A program made the translations under genes and the position numbers. 10,863 bases of DNA from UBA4716 sp036310525 (GTDB lineage Bacteria; Bacillota; Clostridia; UBA1381): assembly GCA_036310525.1 (NCBI GenBank), contig JAXJRQ010000126.1, positions 1 through 10,863 of the forward strand, in the 5' to 3' direction. Position 1 is the first letter of the stretch. Each line of letters starts with the position of its first letter. The notes under the pieces are model-generated. The model was not told the origin of the DNA and ran no database searches. It saw nothing but the letters and a program-made list of their open reading frames with translations. Positions 6,626 to 10,863 of this stretch are shown piece by piece.

Positions 6626-7102
6626 TTACTTGTATTTTTCTTTAATTTTTTCAACAATTTCGTGCGGTACAAGACCTGTCAAATCACCGTTAAAACCCGC
6701 CAGTTCCTTGACCATGCTTGAGCTTATATACGAATACTTCGTATCAGTCATAAGAAACACAGTCTCATACTCCGGATTAAGCGCCTTATTAAGAAGTGCC
6801 ATCTGAAATTCGTACTCAAAGTCCAATACAGTACGCAGACCCTTAACAATAACACTTGCTTCCTTTGATTTAACAAAATCAACCAGAAGTCCGTCAAAAG
6901 AATCGACCTCAACATTATCTATGTGTCCTGTAACACTTTTTATCAGTTCAATTCTTTCCCCGACAGAAAAAAGCGGTTTCTTATTTGAATTATTAAGCAC
7001 ACCGACTACGACCTTATCGTAAATACGGCTTGCACGTTCGATTATGTCAAGATGACCATTAGTTATCGGGTCAAAACTTCCCGGATAAACAGCTGTTCTC
7101 AT
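6626..7102 (-). CDS. coaD: Phosphopantetheine adenylyltransferase
   Basis: A 158-residue cytosolic nucleotidyltransferase making dephospho-CoA from 4'-phosphopantetheine and ATP, the fourth step of coenzyme A synthesis. Family marks are AVYPGSFDPITNGHLDII at the start, with the nucleotidyltransferase TNGH at 14-17 (a T/HxGH variant), VKGLR (86-90) and the ATP-binding YISSSMVKELA (125-135). Length is normal. AAGGAT precedes the ATG inside the end of rsmD, with five bases between the genes. rsmD-coaD is a very common pair in Bacillota. Confidence 0.96.
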   Translation of the reverse strand: MRTAVYPGSFDPITNGHLDIIERASRIYDKVVVGVLNNSNKKPLFSVGERIELIKSVTGHIDNVEVDSFDGLLVDFVKSKEASVIVKGLRTVLDFEYEFQMALLNKALNPEYETVFLMTDTKYSYISSSMVKELAGFNGDLTGLVPHEIVEKIKEKYK

Positions 7103-7107
7103 TTGAA

Positions 7108-7644
7108 TTATCCTTTTTTATATACGGTAATATAAGTGCGCCCGTATCGTTTTTGCCTGTAAATGCAAAGACCGGGTATCTCACCGTGAAAATCCGTATC
7201 ATCACTTTCAAGGACTACAATGCCATCATCAGCCAGAAGCTTCTGTTCCACAATATGATTAAGAACAGGCTCTATAAAGCCTTTATTATACGGAGGGTCA
7301 AGAAAAATTATATCAAAACTTTCCCCCGAAGACTTATAGTCCATACACGACATAGTCAATATTTCGCAAAACTCTTCAAAGCGCAAAGCCTTGGCATTTT
7401 TGCGTATAATATCAACCGAAGCGGGATCGGAATCGATACACACTGCTTTTTGCGCACCTCTCGAAACAGCTTCAAAACTCAATGCACCGCTGCCGCAAAA
7501 CATATCCAGGACAGACGCATCCGGTACATAGTTCTGTATGATATTAAAAATAGATTCTTTCACTCTGTCAGTTGTCGGACGCACATCGTCGCCTTCAAAC
7601 TCAAAGAGCTTATGTCCTCTTCTTATACCGGAAATTATTCTCAT
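7108..7644 (-). CDS. rsmD: 16S rRNA (guanine(966)-N(2))-methyltransferase RsmD
   Basis: A 178-residue SAM-dependent methyltransferase that modifies G966 of 16S rRNA during 30S assembly. It begins with the family-typical MRIISGIRRGHKL and RPTTDRVKESIFN (22-34). The SAM-binding motif I VLDMFCGSGALSFEA is at 45-59 and the catalytic DPPY of N-methyltransferases at 116-119. Length is normal. GGAGG lies seven bases before the ATG. It is the first gene of the minus-strand operon, about 25 bases downstream of a good promoter, so coaD and the genes beyond probably depend on this start. Confidence 0.95.
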   Translation of the reverse strand: MRIISGIRRGHKLFEFEGDDVRPTTDRVKESIFNIIQNYVPDASVLDMFCGSGALSFEAVSRGAQKAVCIDSDPASVDIIRKNAKALRFEEFCEILTMSCMDYKSSGESFDIIFLDPPYNKGFIEPVLNHIVEQKLLADDGIVVLESDDTDFHGEIPGLCIYRQKRYGRTYITVYKKG

Positions 7645-7670
7645 GCATCTTCCTCCATGTTATCATTATT

Positions 7671-7699
7671 ATTCTACCCTAAAATTGCAAAAAGGTCAA
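7671..7699 (-). promoter_or_regulatory. Sigma-A type promoter of the rsmD-coaD-fhs-tsaEB-rpiB operon
   Basis: On the minus strand TTGACC (plus 7694-7699) and TAGAAT (plus 7671-7676) are 17 bases apart, one mismatch each from consensus. Transcription would start near 7663-7665, about 20 bases before the rsmD ATG, leaving a short leader that carries the GGAGG site. No other strong promoter is seen in the 168-base gap upstream. Confidence 0.75.
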
Positions 7700-7812
7700 T
7701 AATGTTATCGTATTTTCTCATAATTAGTATAAAATATACATTCTTTAGTAATGTTTTTGTAACATTTGCGCTAAAAATTCGGTATAATTCGACAAGCTGC
7801 ATTATTTGGTTT

Positions 7813-8655
7813 TCACTGAATTACTAAATCATCCAGACTCTTAAAGGTATATCCTTCCGATTTGGCATGCTGTATTACTCTTTCAAGAGCATCGGCATTG
7901 TCCGATGAAACCGCATGAAGAAGTATAACTGCACCATCGTGCAGATAAGGTACAATCTGATTATATGCATAATCAGCACCGTTCTGGATATTCACATCCC
8001 AGTCCTTATACGCAAAGCTCCACATTGCGGTTTTATACCCCATGTCCTTTGCCGCCGCAAGAACCTTTTCGCTGTATTCACCCTCAGGCGGACGCATATA
8101 ACTCATACTGACTCCGTACATACTCTCACACATTTTGTTGAGTCCGTCAAGCTCGCTTTTAACCGTTTCAACTGTCTGCATTGGTAAATTCAGATGATTT
8201 ACCGTATGATTGCCTACAATATGTCCCTCGTCAATCATGCGCTGTATCAGCTCAGTCTGATTTTTAAGATATGGCCCTGTCACAAAAAATGCCGCAGGGA
8301 CATTTTCTTTCGCAAGAACATCAAGAACCTTTGACGTAAAGCCGTTTTCATAGCCTTCATCAAAGGTCAGATAAAGCGTTTTTTCGCCGCTTTTATCCAT
8401 GTAGAATCCATTATTATTTTCAAGCATTTGTGCACCCTTTGCATCTATCTCGGGCGGTGCACCCTTTTTCTTCACAAGTCCCCATCCCGTACCTTTTGAG
8501 TTTAAACTCTCATACTCCTTTGGTGAAAGCGTTGCAGACACCGTAGGCACAGGTGTCTGCGGCTGGGGTGTAGTTTGAGGCAAAGTAACCTCGTCCGTTT
8601 GTTTTGCACAACCAGCAAGGCATACAAGGGCAACACACATAATTAATTTCTTCAT
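7813..8655 (-). CDS. PdaA-like delta-lactam-biosynthetic polysaccharide deacetylase, lipoprotein
   Basis: A 280-residue CE4 deacetylase closest in pattern to Bacillus subtilis PdaA, which removes acetyl from muramic acid on the way to the muramic delta-lactam of spore cortex. A lipoprotein signal is present: MKKLIMCVALVCLAGC, with lipobox LAGC and lipidated C16, then a Thr/Pro/Gln-rich linker (about 24-45). Catalytic pieces are LTFDEGYENGF (96-106), metal histidines H150 and H154 in GNHTVNH, RPPEGEY (188-194) and LLHAVSSDNADAL (245-257). The PdaA hallmark TFDxGYENG is kept, with Glu100 where B. subtilis has Asn. The open frame begins nine bases earlier, but that ATG directly touches the AAGGAG site; the ATG at 8655 has nine bases between, so I use it. 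It diverges from a second deacetylase. No clear sigma-A or sporulation promoter is seen. A vegetative lipoprotein role is possible. Confidence 0.88.
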   Translation of the reverse strand: MKKLIMCVALVCLAGCAKQTDEVTLPQTTPQPQTPVPTVSATLSPKEYESLNSKGTGWGLVKKKGAPPEIDAKGAQMLENNNGFYMDKSGEKTLYLTFDEGYENGFTSKVLDVLAKENVPAAFFVTGPYLKNQTELIQRMIDEGHIVGNHTVNHLNLPMQTVETVKSELDGLNKMCESMYGVSMSYMRPPEGEYSEKVLAAAKDMGYKTAMWSFAYKDWDVNIQNGADYAYNQIVPYLHDGAVILLHAVSSDNADALERVIQHAKSEGYTFKSLDDLVIQ

Positions 8656-8824
8656 TCTAAGCATCTCCTTTTATTAAATTTGTCAAAATGTTTCCGCTAT
8701 TTACAGCACTTTCGACAATATATTTCATTTTATTGCAAATATCTGCTCATTTTTCAAAATTTGTGTTGAATTTTTCCGAAAAACAGTATATAATAGAAGT
8801 ATCTATTCTAATGAGGTGATTTTA
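8656..8824. promoter_or_regulatory. Divergent intergenic region between two deacetylases
   Basis: 169 bases separate the two start codons. The plus side has a clear promoter (8766-8794). On the minus side only an AAGGAG site is evident. A TTGACA at 8681-8686 (minus) would put its -10 over the pdaA-like start codon and is thus unlikely to serve that gene. The lack of a housekeeping promoter would fit sporulation-specific expression of the PdaA-like gene, but I see no convincing sigma-E or sigma-G boxes. Confidence 0.4.
8766..8794 (+). promoter_or_regulatory. Sigma-A type promoter of the membrane-anchored deacetylase
   Basis: TTGAAT (8766-8771) and a perfect TATAAT (8789-8794) are 17 bases apart. 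Transcription would start near 8801, about 24 bases before the ATG at 8825, with the GAGGTGA Shine-Dalgarno (8813-8819) in between. This suggests vegetative expression. Confidence 0.78.
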
Positions 8825-9799
8825 ATGGCAACGCAAAGCGAATTTGAAAACAGACGCAGAGAGCGCAAAAGACGTGAGCGTCTTCGTAAAAAGCGCATTC
8901 GTGCGGTTATAATATTAGTTGTACTTATAGGTCTTATAGCAGTTATTTGTGCGGCAATTTCTTCAAATAATTCTGAAAATGTCGAAAACATAAATAACGA
9001 AGAATTGCAGAGTACAGAACCTATTCCCGTAAGTACTCCCGAAGCACGCAACACAAAAATTCTTAATCTGCCGCCTGCCTCGGAAGAAAATGATTTACTT
9101 AAAATTATTGCAAAATCAGGGCAGTCCAAGCGTTGTTATCTTACCTTTGATGACGGTCCGACAAAAAATATAACACCTCAGATTCTTGACGCATTAAGAA
9201 AATACAACGTAAAGGCAACCTTCTTCCAAGTTGGTTCATACATCTCCTCGAACACAGATATGGCAAGACGTGTTTATGAAGAAGGACATCTTATAGCAAA
9301 TCACTCCTACAGTCATAACTACAATAATTTGTATGACACGGAAGAGGATTTTAGAAGTGAAATCGAAAAAACTCAGAAGCTTATAAACAGCGTCGGAAAT
9401 GAAAATAAAGGCGAAGCTTTCAGACTTATGCGTTTCCCCGGTGGCAGCTATAACGCAGGTGACCATGCATCCGAAAAACAGGCATATAAGAAAACATTAA
9501 AGGAAATGGATTTCTATTATATTGACTGGAACGCATTAAACGGCGATGCAGAAGGCAAAACAAAAAACGCAAAAGAACTTCTTGAATATCTGAAAAAGAG
9601 CATGGACGGCTATAACAACCTCGTAGTACTGATGCATGACGCTTCAACAAAACAGGCAACTGCCGATTCATTGCCGTCAGTGATTGAATATCTCACCGAA
9701 CAGGGATATACCTTCCACAGACTTGATGATATTGACTATAATCCCGATGTTTCCGCCTCACCTACTGCCGCAGTTTCAGTCGGCGATGATGAAGAATAA
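8825..9799 (+). CDS. Membrane-anchored peptidoglycan/polysaccharide deacetylase (PgdA-like, CE4)
   Basis: A 324-residue CE4 family deacetylase, likely acting on N-acetylglucosamine of peptidoglycan outside the cell. The N-terminus is a strongly basic cytoplasmic stretch (residues 9-26, rich in Arg and Lys) followed by one membrane helix (27-45, AVIILVVLIGLIAVICAAI). A low-complexity linker follows to about 98. The NodB domain has TFDDGPT (107-113) with catalytic D109 and metal D110, H160 and H164 in NHSYSH, RFPGGS (203-208), IDWNALNGD (233-241) and LMHD with H271. All metal and catalytic residues are present. A short acidic tail (309-324) ends the protein. The frame opens nine bases earlier at a GTG that lies inside the GAGGTGA Shine-Dalgarno, so the ATG at 8825 is taken. 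Such enzymes give lysozyme resistance in other Gram-positives; here that is inference. Substrate could also be another wall glycan. Confidence 0.9.
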   Translation: MATQSEFENRRRERKRRERLRKKRIRAVIILVVLIGLIAVICAAISSNNSENVENINNEELQSTEPIPVSTPEARNTKILNLPPASEENDLLKIIAKSGQSKRCYLTFDDGPTKNITPQILDALRKYNVKATFFQVGSYISSNTDMARRVYEEGHLIANHSYSHNYNNLYDTEEDFRSEIEKTQKLINSVGNENKGEAFRLMRFPGGSYNAGDHASEKQAYKKTLKEMDFYYIDWNALNGDAEGKTKNAKELLEYLKKSMDGYNNLVVLMHDASTKQATADSLPSVIEYLTEQGYTFHRLDDIDYNPDVSASPTAAVSVGDDEE

Positions 9800-9805
9800 A
9801 ACAGA

Positions 9806-9835
9806 AAAAACAGACAGGCTTGCCTGTCTGTTTTT
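9806..9835. terminator. Intrinsic terminator of the membrane-anchored deacetylase gene
   Basis: AAAAACAGACAGG (9806-9818) and CCTGTCTGTTTTT (9823-9835) form a 13-base perfect stem with a CTTG loop six bases after the stop codon. The T-run on the plus strand and A-run on the 5' side allow it to act in both directions. Confidence 0.9.
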
Positions 9836-9865
9836 AAGTGTTTGAACAACTTTTATTATGCATAC

Positions 9866-9897
9866 AAAAAGCAACTGTTTCAACACAGTTGCTTTTT
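9866..9897. terminator. Intrinsic terminator of the mgtC-like gene
   Basis: AAAAAGCAACTGT (9866-9878) and ACAGTTGCTTTTT (9885-9897) form a 13-base stem with a TTCAAC loop. On the minus strand the mgtC-like TAA stop (9896-9898) overlaps the first bases of the stem, and the T-run follows. It stands back-to-back with the terminator at 9806-9835 between two convergent genes. Confidence 0.87.
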
Positions 9898-10579
9898 ACG
9901 ATATAGAAAAGGACAAGATAAATTTTCTGTCCTCAGCCGCATCAAAGAAGTCCTTTGCTGCATATCCGTGCGGTACAATAATGTCAAGCGTCAGGTCAAC
10001 AAGACCGTCGTGACGTGCGGATTTAAACTTTTCCACCTGCCATTGCTGGCTTTCAAAAAGTCCCCTGACATATTCTGTTGCTTCTTCGGATTCTTCCATA
10101 GTCAGTTTGATGGTGATTTCCTGAGGCATCTGCATAAATTTCAAATCTCTGTGCAGAATAATCTGGGATATAAATATCACAATCGTTGAAGCTATTCCGA
10201 TAAAATACATACCTGAACCGATTGCCATTCCTATACCCGATGTTGCCCAGATTCCCGCCGCAGTTGTCAGTCCGCTTATAGAATTCTTATGTACATAAAT
10301 CATACCTGCACCAAGAAAACCCACACCCGTTACAATCTGCGATGCAATTCTCGAACCATCTGCACCTTTGATGCCGGCTATTGATTCCATGTCGGAAAAA
10401 CCGTACTTGGATATAACCATCATCAGAGACGCCGCAAGTGCAACAATCATATGTGTACGGACACCTGCACCTTTACCTCGTGTTTTTCTCTCGTAACCGA
10501 TAATCAGACCACATATACCCGAAAGAATAATTCTTACAAGAAACTCCAGATTTGCAGTCATGTCGATTCCGTCAAACAT
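9896..10579 (-). CDS. MgtC/SapB family membrane protein
   Basis: A 227-residue inner membrane protein of the MgtC/SapB group. The family core is clear: GYERKTRGKGAGVRTH (28-43) after the first membrane helix (about 12-28), GVGFLGAGMI (85-94), and GLTTAAGIWATSGIGMAIG (103-121). About five membrane segments end near 142. They are followed by a soluble C-terminal domain (about 153-227) of the size of the ACT-like domain known in MgtC. In pathogens MgtC is linked to low-magnesium growth and survival in macrophages, but in ordinary anaerobes its job is not settled, so no transport function is claimed. AGGAGG lies ten bases before the ATG. It is a single-gene unit with its own strong promoter and terminator. 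Confidence 0.92.
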   Translation of the reverse strand: MFDGIDMTANLEFLVRIILSGICGLIIGYERKTRGKGAGVRTHMIVALAASLMMVISKYGFSDMESIAGIKGADGSRIASQIVTGVGFLGAGMIYVHKNSISGLTTAAGIWATSGIGMAIGSGMYFIGIASTIVIFISQIILHRDLKFMQMPQEITIKLTMEESEEATEYVRGLFESQQWQVEKFKSARHDGLVDLTLDIIVPHGYAAKDFFDAAEDRKFILSFSIS

Positions 10580-10599
10580 TTTACTGAGACCTCCTTTTA

Positions 10600-10620
10600 A
10601 GTATAATTAAAGATTATACT
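10600..10620. promoter_or_regulatory. Inverted repeat over the mgtC-like -10 box and start site
   Basis: AGTATAAT (10600-10607) and ATTATACT (10613-10620) are perfect 8-base inverted arms separated by five bases. The right arm contains the -10 box and the left arm covers the likely transcription start, which is a typical place for a repressor operator on an otherwise very strong promoter. It is AT-rich, so chance is possible. Confidence 0.5.
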
Positions 10621-10641
10621 ACAATAATATGCAAATGTCAA
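10613..10641 (-). promoter_or_regulatory. Full-consensus sigma-A promoter of the mgtC-like gene
   Basis: On the minus strand TTGACA (plus 10636-10641) and TATAAT (plus 10613-10618) are 17 bases apart, a perfect match to consensus. Transcription would begin near 10606, about 27 bases before the ATG, with AGGAGG in the leader. Confidence 0.87.
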
Positions 10642-10734
10642 CGTGGAAATTTTTTATACATTAGCAGTTTTTGTACAATTTGTTTTGTTTAATTGTGTAA
10701 ATTGTAATTTATCGGGATGATGAATAATCGAAGC

Positions 10735-10863
10735 GAGAGCCTCCCTTGTGTAAAGGGAGGTGGGTTTTGCGTAGCAAAACTCGGAGGGATTGTTCGTATA
10801 TAATTAACAATAATGCTGATTTTACAATCCCCCAGTCGCCTTCGGCGCCAGCCCCCTTTACAC
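10735..10863. repeat. Structured MITE-like intergenic repeat, cut by the window end
   Basis: This stretch is GC-richer than its surroundings and full of nested stems. CCTCCCTT (10740-10747) pairs with AAGGGAGG (10753-10760); GTTTTGC (10764-10770) with GCAAAAC (10774-10780); CGCC with GGCG (10837-10847). The inner arms GGGATTGT (10786-10793) and ACAATCCC (10824-10831) face each other across an AT-rich centre, and the window ends in CCCTTTACAC, the complement of GTGTAAAGGG at 10748-10757. The whole is thus a long imperfect inverted repeat. Repeats of this look are, from memory, frequent between genes in gut Clostridia. No transposase is present, so it would be non-autonomous. The outer end lies beyond the window. 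Confidence 0.75.

Noticed and set aside
7735..7800. TATAAT-like box on the plus strand at about 7782 and a weak inverted repeat AATGTT/AACATT at 7749-7766
   Set aside because: No plus-strand gene follows, no good -35, and the short stem lacks a T-run, so neither a promoter nor a terminator can be supported.
7153..7827. Long open frame on the plus strand opposite rsmD
   Set aside because: It lies opposite a gene with clear catalytic motifs, its product is not family-like, and it lacks a good ribosome binding site. It is an antisense shadow.
8681..8686. TTGACA on the minus strand as the -35 of the pdaA-like gene
   Set aside because: A matching -10 would fall on the start codon, with no room for a leader.
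1..10863. CRISPR array, tRNA or rRNA genes
   Set aside because: No regularly spaced repeats, tRNA cloverleaf or rRNA sequence were seen on either strand.

Overview
The window looks like a chromosomal segment of a low-GC, probably anaerobic and spore-forming member of the Clostridia (Bacillota). Reasons: AT-rich DNA, strong Shine-Dalgarno sequences in front of nearly every gene, sigma-A type promoters with 17-base spacers, a glycyl radical enzyme with its radical-SAM activase, formate-tetrahydrofolate ligase, and a PdaA-type (spore cortex) deacetylase. A GC-richer stem-loop repeat at the right edge resembles repeats I associate with gut Oscillospirales/Ruminococcaceae genomes; that placement is inference.

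Layout. (1) 1-880: an accessory fragment, probably the end of an integrated mobile element. It holds a small excisionase-like helix-turn-helix gene and a following gene that is frameshifted and runs off the left edge, both on the minus strand, then direct repeats and a leftward terminator. (2) 879-2759, plus strand: the C-terminal part of a glycyl radical enzyme lacking its catalytic-cysteine half, followed by an apparently intact activating enzyme. The enzyme is broken where the accessory DNA begins, so the simplest reading is gene disruption by integration or deletion. (3) 2807-7644, minus strand: a compact housekeeping operon read rsmD > coaD > coiled-coil protein > fhs > tsaE > tsaB > rpiB, driven by a clear promoter at 7671-7699 and closed by a bidirectional terminator at 2765-2792. 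It mixes rRNA methylation, CoA synthesis, one-carbon metabolism, tRNA t6A synthesis and pentose phosphate metabolism. (4) 7813-9799: two divergent CE4 polysaccharide deacetylases, a PdaA-like lipoprotein (minus) and a membrane-anchored PgdA-like enzyme (plus). (5) 9896-10641: an MgtC/SapB family membrane protein (minus) with a full-consensus promoter that carries an inverted repeat over its -10 box. (6) 10735-10863: a structured MITE-like repeat cut by the window end.

No complete, obviously new multi-gene system is visible. The most informative area is the left 900 bases, where accessory DNA meets a beheaded glycyl radical enzyme whose activase is still intact. Start codons were moved inward from the longest open frame in three genes (coiled-coil protein, pdaA-like, pgdA-like) because the ribosome binding site decides the start.
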